Shown piece by piece: positions 9,334 through 19,034 of a stretch of 32,147 nt of DNA; positions within the stretch are counted from its first letter, which is position 1; each line of letters begins with the position of its first letter. The DNA is from an uncultured Clostridia bacterium (GTDB lineage Bacteria; Bacillota; Clostridia; TANB77; CAG-508). The notes below the pieces were generated by a model that had not been told where the DNA came from, searched no databases, and saw only the letters and a list, made by a program, of their open reading frames with translations. A program made the translations under genes and the position numbers. Location: contig CANQFS010000018.1 in the NCBI GenBank assembly GCA_947599825.1, forward strand, positions 1 to 32,147, in the 5' to 3' direction.

Positions 9334-12300
9334 CTATCTTAATACTTTCTTTTTAATGAAGTAGGCTCCTACTCCTATAATTGTTATGATAGATATGCTT
9401 AATCCTACAAATAAGATTGTTTCACCTGTTTTTACTGAAATTAAAACATCTGCTGAAGAAATATCATCTTCGTTTGATAGTTTATTTCCTGCTGTTGAGT
9501 CTACATCTTGAATTCCTAGGTCATTATATGCTTCATATATTTCTGCTGTATTTGAATATATGTTTAAATTGTCTTCTGTCATTTTTTTGCTTAATAATAA
9601 TGTTACTTCTTTAGTTTCTCCTGGATTAATTAATGTGTTTGCTAAACTTGCGTTGTAAATTGTTCCATTTTGGTCTGTATACCAGTCTTTATTTAATTCA
9701 GTACTAAATTTCATTTCAGTTGGTAGATAATCTGCTATCTTCTTTACATAGCCTGATATTGCACCTTCATTAGTAACTTTTATTTTGTACTCTACTATAA
9801 TAGTTGTTTCATTAATACGTTTTGCTACTAAATCTCTTTTTGCAAGTTTTGTGTCTTCGTAGTTATAAATAGTTGTTCCTGTAGAATCTTGAACTGTTAT
9901 TTTTGATACCATCTTATCTAGTTTTAAGTCAAATTTTGGATTTTCTACTAAACCTAAATCAATGTTATAAATATTTTTGTCAGAAATTACAATTTGTTCT
10001 GTAATAGCTGCCATTTTCTTTTCTCCGTCTATTGTAGTTTCTGTATCTACACCGTCTGAATTTTGGGTTTCGTCTACTCCTTCTACATGATAGGTAGTTG
10101 CACTATAGTTTACTACGTCGTATAAGAAAATAACTGTATAAGTTCCTTGTTTTAATTCTGTAAATTCATAAACTCCGTCTGTATTGGTTACTTTTGTAAT
10201 TCTATTTCCTTGTTCGTCTGTTTCAATTTTTCCTGTTTCATTATTAAATAGTACAACTTCTACATTAGATACGGTTTTTTCTTCTACATCTTTTATTCCA
10301 TTATGATTTTCGTCTATCCAAACTTGTCCTGTAATTCTTCTTGTTCCTACTTGTGGGGTTGTTGGATTGCTTGGGTCTTCTGGTGTTTGATGTTCTACTT
10401 TCTCAATTGTATGTGTAATTGTATTTGATTCTATTTCTCCTATGTTTTCTGATGAAATAGTTGCTTTACTTGTTATTGTTTGTTCTTCTTCAAGTTCTTT
10501 TGCGACTACATCTATTGTAATAATTATTGTTTGTCCTTTTTGAAGTCCTATTGTTGTTTCTACTACATTTTCTTTACTGCTGTAGAAACTGTTTGTGTAA
10601 TTGTCTGCTTGTATTGTTGTTTGCGCGTATTGTAATGCTTCTGGTATTATTGTTTTAAATGTTAATAAGTCTGTGTCTTTTCCACCTGTATTTTTTATTT
10701 CATATCTGTAACTATAGTCTTCTCCTGCTTCTATTTTGCTATTATTGGTAATAGTAGAAGTTTGCGTTATTGTAACTTTTTCTTTTCCTATTTGTAAAGT
10801 TAATTTGTTTGATGTTTCTTCTTCGATTTCTTCTGCTTTTATAGAAACTGTTGATTCTATTTGTTTTTCATATACGTCTTTTGGTAGGTTGTCTACTGTA
10901 ACATTTATTATAATTGTTCCTTGTGCACTACCTTTTACGTCGCCTAATTTTACTGTTACTGTTTTTGTTTTGCTATCATAGCTAATGTTTTCACTACTAT
11001 AGTTGATTTCATCTGTTTCTACATTATATGTTTTTATGCTTGCATCTTTGTATGTTAAGCCTTCTGGTATAACCATAGTTAAGATTGTATTTTTTGCAGT
11101 TATATCATTATCATATAAATTAACTCTATAGCTATATTGTGCTGTGTCGCCTTCGCTTAATTCTTGGCTTGATGTTGAGCTTACACTTGTTTCTATGTTG
11201 AAGTATGCTTTGCTTAATTTATTTGTTGCTTTTTCCTCTTTTGCTTTTTCTAAGCCTTCTGCTGTAATTGTTGCAGTTACTTCTTCTTCTAATTTAAAAT
11301 CGTTTTTGCTGTGTTTAAATTCTTCTGAATGATATTTTGCTTCTTCTCCGTTTTGTTGATATTTTACATAGTGATTTTCCTCTTTACAAATGTCTTCTAC
11401 AGTTATATTGTCTACTACTACCCAGAAGCTTTGTGTTTTTGTTTCGTTTACTGCAATGTTTCCTAATTCAAAAGTAAGTGAATCTTGTTCATTGTGTTCT
11501 GTATAGTAGCCTTCTCCTTCTTGTTCTTCAAATTCTATGTATGTAAGGTGTTTTGGTAAGTTAATGCTTGCATTTACATTTTGTGCTTCTTGTTTTCCTA
11601 TATTGGTTACTTCTAATGTGTATTTTATGAATTTTCCTGTTGATACTTCTGCTTGTTCTTCTATATTAGATGAAAGTTTTGTTTCTAATACTGGACCTGT
11701 TGATGTAGCAATACCTGTTTTGGTTGCTATTGCGTTTTCTTGAGTTGTTCCTGTTTGTAAGTTGTTATTGAAATATACAGCATAAGTTTCATAAGATGCT
11801 TCATTGTGTTGTAAGTTTGCTGGTATTTGAGCTGTATAGCTGAAGTTTACTGCTTCTGCTGTGTTTAGGGCAGTATTTTCTAATATAATTAAATATGATT
11901 TTACTTCTGCTAAATTCTCTGGTGATGTTGTCCAATTATTTGATGTTTCATTTAATTCTTTTGTTGCGTTTGCATTAGTAGAATAATATACTTTTGCTTT
12001 ACCTTCTTCTACGTTGTTTACTGAGATTGCACTTGTTAGTGGCATACTGATTGTAGAGCCTAGGTCTTTTCCACTAGCAATGTCAGTGTTTCCTTTAAAG
12101 TTTGTTCTTCCTAATATACTAATGTTTTCTATTGTATTATTGTAATTGTTAATAACGTTCATTGAGAAGTTAGTATTTCTTGCAGGTGCAACTGTTTCTA
12201 CTATTGCTGTTTTTTCTTCTCCACTAATTGATGTTAATTCTTCTGCTCCTTCTTTATATCCTGATACTGTACTTGTTGTTACTACTCCTGTTGGTGCTAC

Positions 12301-14400
12301 AAATTTTATTTCTGTAGTTACTTCATTTGTTTGAGAAGCATTTTTACTTGTAGCATTGTTTATACATTGCATTGTTACTTTTTCTTGTTTATTTGGTGTT
12401 AGTTTGTTTACTGTAAGATCTGTTGTGATTACTACATTAACTCCTTTTGATACTGATGCTAGTGTATATTCTGTTTGATTTCCTTCTAATACAACTACTA
12501 TTGTTTTACTTCCATCTGCATTTTGTACTATTTCATATGATTTTGCTGTTAGTTTTGAACCTTCTTCTGTAAATAATACTTCTATGTTTTTTACATTGAT
12601 TTGTTCAATGTAGCTTGGAAGTGTGATTTTTAATGTAGGGCTTTGGTATAACATACAATTTAAAGTGTCTGTTTTTAATATTGCTGTTATTTTTACATTT
12701 TGGTTTGTTACTACTGTTGATAGTTGATTGCTATCTACTGTAAGTTCTGTTTGTAGAGTTGGTTCTACAAGTGTAATTTCTTTGCTCATTTGTTGTTCTA
12801 CGAAATTTGTTTGTGCATTTTGTGCATTTCCTGTTGCATTTAATACTAATTTATTTATGCTTTGCATTTGTGCTTGTGTATAGCTGTTTTCTGCTTTTAT
12901 TGCTTTTGTAATTGTAAAGTTGATGGTTCCTTCTGTTTGTGGTTTTGTTGTTTCTATTCTTAAAGTGTTTACATTGTTTTCTGCAATGTTTACACTTAAT
13001 TTTCCTTGTTTATCTACTTCTGTTTGTGAATCTATTTGAGCTATTTTTGTGTTTCCTACATAGAAAGCTATTGTTCCTTCTTGTCCGAATATTTTATTGA
13101 ATTCTTCTTTTTCTATGCTAATGGTTTTGTAATTGTTTTCAATTGCTTCTGATTTTTTATTTGTGTTTGTTACAAAGTTATCTTTTTCTAGGTTAATTAT
13201 AATTTTTTCTGTTAATTCTGCAAGTCCAATATTTGCTGATAGTGTTTCTTGATATTCTGTTTCTACTTTATTTGTTGCTTGGTAGTTTGCATATATTTGT
13301 CCTTTGCTTAGTTCTTCTATATTTGTTTTTAATTGAAATTCTACTAAATTTCCAATTTGATTTTTTAATGTAATTTCTCCTTGAAAGTTTTTTGTAACTG
13401 TTGATTGTTGTTCTTCATAGGTTGTTAGTGTATTAACAGCATTAATAGAAACTTTATTTCCTTCTTCTAAAAGGCTATTTAAAGTTTCTTCTGAGTATAG
13501 ATATGTAATAACAAATTCGTCTTGTGCTTGTTTTTTCCAAGAAATTTGTTTTTGCTCATTTTGTGCGTTTTTTACATTGATTGTTAATTTGTTTTCTTCT
13601 TTATTATAAGCATAGTTTTCTTGTGTAAATTGAATTCCTGTTTCGTCTCCATTTGTTGCTTTTGTGCTATTTGCTACTACTTTTATTTGCTCTGGTTTAT
13701 GGTTATTTATGGTTGGTACCATTATTTCAATTTGGTTTTCTTTTACTGGTAAGATGTTGTCTTTTAAAGAAGATTGTACTGTTGTTTGGAATAATAAGCC
13801 TTTGCTTCCATTGATATCATAAGGAACAAATTTTGAAGCTTGCATATTAAATTGTACTTGTTTTTCTGTGTTCCATGTTAGCTCTGTTTTTATTTCTTTT
13901 TCTATTTTGTTTTCTTTTCCTTTTCCGTCTACGTAAGTTGCTGTAAATTTAATTGTATTGTTTTTATTTAGTTGCTCTGCTACTACGTTTTCAGATTGTA
14001 GTATTTCAATAGGAAGTGCTACTTCTATGATATTTCCATATTTGATTTGACCAAAGTAAATTTTGTTTTCTTCTACTTTTTCTATTTGCTTATTATCTGT
14101 ATTTTTTATGGTAAAGTTAGCGTTTTCTGCTGTTACTACTGCATTTTTTAAATATCCTGTTTCTTTTACTTTTATTGCAGTATATAGATAATTTTCCTCT
14201 CCTATTGTTTTGGTAGCAGTATGCTCTTTTTTATTTTCGCTCATAAAATAAGCATCAAACTCTACATTTTTATTGTTTGTTGGTTGTAGTGTTTGATTTG
14301 CGAAATTACTAGCAAATGCTTCTCCTAACATACTTACATTAGTCATCATTAGTATAAATACTAATATGCTTGCTACGATTTTTGTTCTTTTTGAGTACAT
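9334..14400 (-). CDS. Secreted multidomain surface protein with DUF11-like repeats, one SdrD_B-like domain and C-terminal TM anchor
   Basis: 1688 aa; signal peptide; DUF11-like segments (KYTLEVTNIGKQEAQNVNASINLPKHLTYIEFEEQ; YRYEIKNTGGKDTDLLTFKTIIPEALQY); SdrD_B-like ITGQVWIDENHNGIKDVEEKTVSNVEVVLFN; C-terminus SVKTGETILFVGLSISIITIIGVGAYFIKKKVLR. Confidence 0.8.
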   Translation of the reverse strand: MYSKRTKIVASILVFILMMTNVSMLGEAFASNFANQTLQPTNNKNVEFDAYFMSENKKEHTATKTIGEENYLYTAIKVKETGYLKNAVVTAENANFTIKNTDNKQIEKVEENKIYFGQIKYGNIIEVALPIEILQSENVVAEQLNKNNTIKFTATYVDGKGKENKIEKEIKTELTWNTEKQVQFNMQASKFVPYDINGSKGLLFQTTVQSSLKDNILPVKENQIEIMVPTINNHKPEQIKVVANSTKATNGDETGIQFTQENYAYNKEENKLTINVKNAQNEQKQISWKKQAQDEFVITYLYSEETLNSLLEEGNKVSINAVNTLTTYEEQQSTVTKNFQGEITLKNQIGNLVEFQLKTNIEELSKGQIYANYQATNKVETEYQETLSANIGLAELTEKIIINLEKDNFVTNTNKKSEAIENNYKTISIEKEEFNKIFGQEGTIAFYVGNTKIAQIDSQTEVDKQGKLSVNIAENNVNTLRIETTKPQTEGTINFTITKAIKAENSYTQAQMQSINKLVLNATGNAQNAQTNFVEQQMSKEITLVEPTLQTELTVDSNQLSTVVTNQNVKITAILKTDTLNCMLYQSPTLKITLPSYIEQINVKNIEVLFTEEGSKLTAKSYEIVQNADGSKTIVVVLEGNQTEYTLASVSKGVNVVITTDLTVNKLTPNKQEKVTMQCINNATSKNASQTNEVTTEIKFVAPTGVVTTSTVSGYKEGAEELTSISGEEKTAIVETVAPARNTNFSMNVINNYNNTIENISILGRTNFKGNTDIASGKDLGSTISMPLTSAISVNNVEEGKAKVYYSTNANATKELNETSNNWTTSPENLAEVKSYLIILENTALNTAEAVNFSYTAQIPANLQHNEASYETYAVYFNNNLQTGTTQENAIATKTGIATSTGPVLETKLSSNIEEQAEVSTGKFIKYTLEVTNIGKQEAQNVNASINLPKHLTYIEFEEQEGEGYYTEHNEQDSLTFELGNIAVNETKTQSFWVVVDNITVEDICKEENHYVKYQQNGEEAKYHSEEFKHSKNDFKLEEEVTATITAEGLEKAKEEKATNKLSKAYFNIETSVSSTSSQELSEGDTAQYSYRVNLYDNDITAKNTILTMVIPEGLTYKDASIKTYNVETDEINYSSENISYDSKTKTVTVKLGDVKGSAQGTIIINVTVDNLPKDVYEKQIESTVSIKAEEIEEETSNKLTLQIGKEKVTITQTSTITNNSKIEAGEDYSYRYEIKNTGGKDTDLLTFKTIIPEALQYAQTTIQADNYTNSFYSSKENVVETTIGLQKGQTIIITIDVVAKELEEEQTITSKATISSENIGEIESNTITHTIEKVEHQTPEDPSNPTTPQVGTRRITGQVWIDENHNGIKDVEEKTVSNVEVVLFNNETGKIETDEQGNRITKVTNTDGVYEFTELKQGTYTVIFLYDVVNYSATTYHVEGVDETQNSDGVDTETTIDGEKKMAAITEQIVISDKNIYNIDLGLVENPKFDLKLDKMVSKITVQDSTGTTIYNYEDTKLAKRDLVAKRINETTIIVEYKIKVTNEGAISGYVKKIADYLPTEMKFSTELNKDWYTDQNGTIYNASLANTLINPGETKEVTLLLSKKMTEDNLNIYSNTAEIYEAYNDLGIQDVDSTAGNKLSNEDDISSADVLISVKTGETILFVGLSISIITIIGVGAYFIKKKVLR

Positions 14401-14766
14401 AGAACTTTCCTCCCATTTTCTTTTCTATTTTTTATTTGGCATTTTGCCGTGTTTATAATTTTTTTAGATTTTGTCAGTTTTTTGGTTTTCCATATAAAAC
14501 TCAACTGGCTATCTTTTATTATACGCCTTTTTTTAGCATTTTTCAATACTTTTTTGTCGTTTTTTAAACTTTTTATGTTTCGCAATTATTTATTTTCTTC
14601 TTTTTTATTTTTATATATCCTTTTAGACATATTATCCCTCAATTATTTATTTTTTTATATTTTCCTATATATTTTTTATTTTTTCAAGTGTTAGATTCCT
14701 TTTTGAGCAGGTGTTACCGCTTTTTTCTTTACGGAAGCTTTCTTTGCTTTGCTTATATTAAATTTT

Positions 14767-14792
14767 TGTTACAATATTAAAAATTTGTAACA
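14767..14792. promoter_or_regulatory. Operator-like dyad TGTTACAA-N10-TTGTAACA
   Basis: Perfect 8-bp inverted half-sites upstream of the + strand ORF at 14839, in the divergent intergenic region. Confidence 0.4.
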
Positions 14793-14838
14793 CTTTGAAA
14801 TATTCTTGCATATCATTTGAATAAGAGGTGATTGGATA

Positions 14839-15165
14839 ATGAAGAATGAGAAAAATTTTGAAGATGATTTCCCTGATTTTACGCAGTTTACTTCTTCTTT
14901 TCATGATGATAATGCTTCTTCCCAATCTGATACGAATAATATTTTCTCTAATATTGATATGAACACTATTTTAAAAATAAAACAAATTATGGAAAAAATG
15001 AATCAAAAGAAGGACGACCCAAGAGCTAATTTGCTTCTTTCTTTAAAGCCTTATTTAAAGCCTAGTAGAAAGCAGAAAGTAGACCAGTATATAGAGCTTT
15101 TTCAAATGGGCAATATGATGGAGAATTTAGGTCCAATGTTTATGGGTGGTGATAAAACTAAATGA
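14839..15165 (+). CDS. Small hypothetical protein
   Basis: 108 aa ORF, RBS-like aagaggtg before ATG; conserved-looking DPRANLLLSLKPYLKPSRKQKVDQYIELFQ segment; stop overlaps start of next ORF (ATGATG). Confidence 0.75.
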   Translation: MKNEKNFEDDFPDFTQFTSSFHDDNASSQSDTNNIFSNIDMNTILKIKQIMEKMNQKKDDPRANLLLSLKPYLKPSRKQKVDQYIELFQMGNMMENLGPMFMGGDKTK

Positions 15166-15533
15166 TGAATCCATACCCTTTTTTTGGTTTTCCTCCTTTT
15201 CGAAGATCATACCCTTATTATACTAATTATTCTTTACATAATGATTATGTTAAAAATCAAAATAAGGGAGCAAACTCTGGCTCCCCTAGTGGTTTTTCTG
15301 AAAATAATAAAAAAAATTTACATACATCTGGATATCAATTGCGAGATTCAAAAGTTAAGTCTTCGAATGATTCTCAAAATTTTGAAGATGATCAAGAAGA
15401 ATGTTTTGAGCTTTTCGGCTTAAAGCTTCATTTTGATGATTTACTTTTGATTGCTTTGCTTTTTTTCCTTTATAAAGAAGATGTAAAAGATTCTTATTTG
15501 TATATTGCGCTTATTTTATTGCTTTTGAGCTAA
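15162..15533 (+). CDS. Small hypothetical protein with C-terminal hydrophobic segment
   Basis: 123 aa ORF overlapping the upstream ORF by 4 nt; C-terminus FDDLLLIALLFFLYKEDVKDSYLYIALILLLLS. Confidence 0.65.
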   Translation: MMNPYPFFGFPPFRRSYPYYTNYSLHNDYVKNQNKGANSGSPSGFSENNKKNLHTSGYQLRDSKVKSSNDSQNFEDDQEECFELFGLKLHFDDLLLIALLFFLYKEDVKDSYLYIALILLLLS

Positions 15534-15540
15534 AAATCGG

Positions 15541-15585
15541 GCCTAAGATTTTCTTAAAATTTCCATTTGCTAGAAAATCTTAGGC
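15541..15585 (+). terminator. Terminator-like hairpin
   Basis: gcctaagattttc ... gaaaatcttaggc stem just after the + strand ORF pair and before the 3' end of minC. Confidence 0.6.
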
Positions 15586-15618
15586 TCTCCATATTTATAA
15601 GGAAATCTTTCCACTTTA

Positions 15619-16254
15619 CTATTCTACTATCATTTTGTTTTGCTCGTTAATGTAAGCATAACTTAATTTGGTTGTTTCTGTTTCTTGTTTTTCAAATTCT
15701 TTTATTTTGTCTGCTATACGAATTTGTGGGCAATCTATGATGTTGGCTGCTATAATGGCTTTTCTGTTTCCTTTTGCTCCTGCATGTGCTAAACCTCTTA
15801 GGTCTCCTAAAATAACTATGTTTTCTCCTGCTATAATTTCTGCGCCGGCATTTACGTCGCCAAGGACTACTACGCTTCCTTCATATTCTATTTTTTGACC
15901 TGAACGCAATGCTCCTTTATAAAATGTGGTTTCAGAAGATTTTATTTCTTGTTCAAATCCTTTTTTTATTCCATGAAGTCCTAGTGTTTTTGGACTTTCA
16001 AATTCGATTGCTACATCTATTTGTTCTTCTATTATGTTTTGAATTTCTTCCATTTCTTTATTTTTTAGTATTTTTCCTACTACTTTTATAGGGGTGGTGT
16101 CTCCTTTGTATAGTTTTTTTAGGTCTACTATTTTTTCTTTTAAACATTCTAAGATTTCATTTTCTTCTGCTTCTTCGTTTATTTTTATCCATATTTCATT
16201 TGTCTTTAGTTGAATGGTTATACAATTTTTCATTTTTTGTTTCATTCCTTCCAT
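15619..16254 (-). CDS. minC: Septum site-determining protein MinC
   Basis: 211 aa; C-terminal MinC beta-helix motif GALRSGQKIEYEGSVVVLGDVNAGAEIIAGENIVILGDLRGLAHAGAKGNRKAIIAA. Confidence 0.92.
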   Translation of the reverse strand: MEGMKQKMKNCITIQLKTNEIWIKINEEAEENEILECLKEKIVDLKKLYKGDTTPIKVVGKILKNKEMEEIQNIIEEQIDVAIEFESPKTLGLHGIKKGFEQEIKSSETTFYKGALRSGQKIEYEGSVVVLGDVNAGAEIIAGENIVILGDLRGLAHAGAKGNRKAIIAANIIDCPQIRIADKIKEFEKQETETTKLSYAYINEQNKMIVE

Positions 16255-18387
16255 TTAATTTTGTATTTGTGTTGTTGGTTTTGCACTCATATCTTCTGTT
16301 ACTTTGCTTGCATTCATTCCAAAATATTCTGCTATCATGTCTCTTGCAGGTATTGCTGCATTACTACCACTTTGCCCATTTTCTATCATTACTACTATTG
16401 CAATTTCTGGTTTTTCAAATGGTGCAAATCCTACGAACCAAGCATTTGTTATGTCTTTTCCATTTTGGTCTTTTCTTTCTGTTTGTGCTGAACCTGTTTT
16501 TCCTCCTACTTCTATGTTAAAGTTTTTGAATATTGAATATGCGGTTCCTCCTGATTCTGTAGTAACGCCTTTCATTCCTTCTAATACAGCGTTCAGATTT
16601 TCTTGTTTGAAGGTTACTTCTTGCTCTGGTTCTTCTTCTATTCCTATACGTTTTTTTAAGTATTGCTCTATTTCTTGTTTTGGTACTTCGTTTCCATTTG
16701 CGTCTACAACAGATTTTATGATGCTTACATCTATGTTTTTTCCTCCATTTGCTAGTATGCTTGTGTATTTTGCCATTTGTATTGGTGTGAAGCTATTATT
16801 TCCTTGCCCTATGGCTGCTGGAAGCGTATCTCCTCCGTTCCATGTTTGTCCAAATTTTTTGGCTGTTTCTGGTGTTGCTATATAGCCTGTTTCTTCTCCT
16901 AATAATTCTACTCCTGTTTTTTTGCCTAGGCCTAATGCTTTTGCATATTTTTCTAAATTGTCTATTCCTACTCTGTAGCCTACTTCATAGAAGAAATAGT
17001 TGCAAGAGTGTACGATTGCTTCGGTTACATTTAATGGTCCATGTCCATAGCCATAAGCATAAGTCCAACATTTTGGTTGATAGTCCGCATATCTTTTATA
17101 AATTCCTATGTCGTTGATTTTTTCGTTTAGGGTAATTGCTCCTGTTTCTAGCCCTGTGATTGCAGTTACCATTTTAAATGTGGATCCTGGTGATGTGGTA
17201 GAGGCTATGGCTCTATTGAAAAATGGTTGTTTTTTTGCATAGGCTGATTCTTCTTGTTTTGTGTAGTAGTTCCATTTTTCGGTGCTTATACCATTTGCAA
17301 AGTCACTTGGATCAAAGTCTGGATAACTTGCCATTGCTAGGATTTCCCCTGTTTCTACTTTCATAACTACTGCTGAGGCTCCTGTTATTTCTACTTGCTT
17401 TTCTTGCTCTATGCTTTGAATGCTACTTTTTAAGGTGTTTTCTGCAACTTGCTGCAAATTTGCATCTATTGTTAATATTACATTGCTACCACTAATTGCT
17501 TGCTCTGCAACATATTCATCTGTGACGGTTCCATCAACTGCCATATCTATTTGCCTTTTTCCGTTTTCTCCTTTTAAATAATTTTCCATTATATATTCTA
17601 TGCCTGTTCTTCCTATGATGTCATTCATTGTGTATCTTTCTTTGTTTTGATTTAATTCTTCTTCATTTATTTTTCCTATATATCCTAGTATGTGTGATGC
17701 TAAACTTCCAGACGGATAGCTTCTAATTGGTTTTGTGGTAATGCTAACTCCCGGGAAGTTAGCACTTTGCTCATTTAGTTGTGCTATTGATGTTTCATTT
17801 AAGTTACTTGCTAATTCTACTGACCTTGTACTGCTATATCCATTTTTTGCTATATAGTAGCGCAATGTCATGATTTTTCTTGCTTCTTGCAAATTTTCAT
17901 TTTTGATTTTATATTTTTCTTTTAATATATAAAAACATTCTTCTGCTGTTTTGTTTTCTTCTATGTCATTTTCTTTTTTCCACTCTATTTGAGTTTCTTC
18001 ATTCGTTGTAAATTCAAATGGCTCTACTGTAATTGGGAGTGTATCTACATAGGTATTGCTATTTGCTTCTAATAGCTCTGCTATTCGTAACAAAGTTTCA
18101 TTTAGTGTTTGTGTGTCTATTTTTGTTTTATATAATTCTAAGCTATAGCCTAGTTTCGTTGTGGCTAGTTTGTTTCCAGATTGGTCTAAGATGTCCCCTC
18201 TTGCCGCTTCTAATGTGCTTTCTCTTGTAAGCCTTGTGTTAGATTCTTCTCTATATTCTTCTCCATGTACTATTTGAAGGTTGAATAGTTGAATAAATAG
18301 GATAATTCCTATGGCATAGACTAATAAAGATGCAATGTTGTATCTTATTTTTTGTTTTTCATTATTGGTATTGTTCAGTCTAGCCAC
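16255..18387 (-). CDS. mrdA: Penicillin-binding protein 2 (peptidoglycan D,D-transpeptidase MrdA)
   Basis: 710 aa; TM plus PBP dimerisation domain, transpeptidase motifs STTSPGSTFK, HSCN, KTGSAQT; in an mre cluster. Confidence 0.93.
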   Translation of the reverse strand: MARLNNTNNEKQKIRYNIASLLVYAIGIILFIQLFNLQIVHGEEYREESNTRLTRESTLEAARGDILDQSGNKLATTKLGYSLELYKTKIDTQTLNETLLRIAELLEANSNTYVDTLPITVEPFEFTTNEETQIEWKKENDIEENKTAEECFYILKEKYKIKNENLQEARKIMTLRYYIAKNGYSSTRSVELASNLNETSIAQLNEQSANFPGVSITTKPIRSYPSGSLASHILGYIGKINEEELNQNKERYTMNDIIGRTGIEYIMENYLKGENGKRQIDMAVDGTVTDEYVAEQAISGSNVILTIDANLQQVAENTLKSSIQSIEQEKQVEITGASAVVMKVETGEILAMASYPDFDPSDFANGISTEKWNYYTKQEESAYAKKQPFFNRAIASTTSPGSTFKMVTAITGLETGAITLNEKINDIGIYKRYADYQPKCWTYAYGYGHGPLNVTEAIVHSCNYFFYEVGYRVGIDNLEKYAKALGLGKKTGVELLGEETGYIATPETAKKFGQTWNGGDTLPAAIGQGNNSFTPIQMAKYTSILANGGKNIDVSIIKSVVDANGNEVPKQEIEQYLKKRIGIEEEPEQEVTFKQENLNAVLEGMKGVTTESGGTAYSIFKNFNIEVGGKTGSAQTERKDQNGKDITNAWFVGFAPFEKPEIAIVVMIENGQSGSNAAIPARDMIAEYFGMNASKVTEDMSAKPTTQIQN

Positions 18388-18391
18388 CCCC

Positions 18392-18925
18392 TTAATAATA
18401 CGTTGTTAAGATTTTTGGTTCTTTAAATGTTTCTTCTAAATAATTTCCTATTCTTTGTATAATTGGGTGTAAAATAATTGTTAGAATTGCATTGTAAAAT
18501 ATTTCTATTAGTAGTGTGATAAGAAATGCAAGAGGTTCTATTAGAATTGATAGTTCTACAATTTGCATAATATAACTTCCTATTTCAAAAAAACAAGTAA
18601 CCCCCATAACCATAAGCATAATGGTTATTCTGCTTTCTTTTGAGAAGTTTTTGTCTAGGTAACCTGATATAAATGCTATAATGCCAAGCATTACTGCGTT
18701 TATTCCAATTGTTTTTCCAAGTAGTACGTCACAAAATAACCCTATTATAATCCCATAAGGAATGCCTATTTTTGTTCCTGCAAATAGGCTAACAAATAGT
18801 GTTAATATTATGAAAAGATTTGGCTTTATGCCTGCAATGGTAAACCATGAGAAAAAGTTTACCTGAAGAAGGTATGTTATAAAAAATGTTAAGATTAAAA
18901 TTAATATAGCTATAGTTTTTCTCAT
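18392..18925 (-). CDS. mreD: Rod shape-determining protein MreD
   Basis: 177 aa multi-TM ORF between mrdA and mreC; KPNLFIILTLFVSLFAGTKIGIPYGIIIGLFCDVLLG. Confidence 0.88.
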   Translation of the reverse strand: MRKTIAILILILTFFITYLLQVNFFSWFTIAGIKPNLFIILTLFVSLFAGTKIGIPYGIIIGLFCDVLLGKTIGINAVMLGIIAFISGYLDKNFSKESRITIMLMVMGVTCFFEIGSYIMQIVELSILIEPLAFLITLLIEIFYNAILTIILHPIIQRIGNYLEETFKEPKILTTYY

Positions 18926-18979
18926 GTTCCTTCTCCTTCTTATTTTGTAAATTTCTATAAATCCATTTGCATTTTATAA

Positions 18980-19034
18980 CCCTGTCCCAAACTGTCCCAT
19001 TTGTCACAATTGGGGACTGTCCCAAATTGTCCCA
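18980..19034. repeat. GGGACA-type intergenic repeat cluster overlapping the mreC 3' end
   Basis: ccctgtcccaaactgtcccatttgtcacaattggggactgtcccaaattgtccc: four GTCCC iterations and an odd palindrome GGGACTGTCCC. Confidence 0.8.

Noticed and set aside
14373-14585. 70-aa Lys-rich minus ORF upstream of the 1688-aa gene
   Set aside because: AT-rich intergenic translation overlapping the true start; no supporting features.
18789-19025. 78-aa minus ORF spanning the mreC/mreD junction
   Set aside because: Out of frame with mreD and largely translated repeat; not a credible protein.
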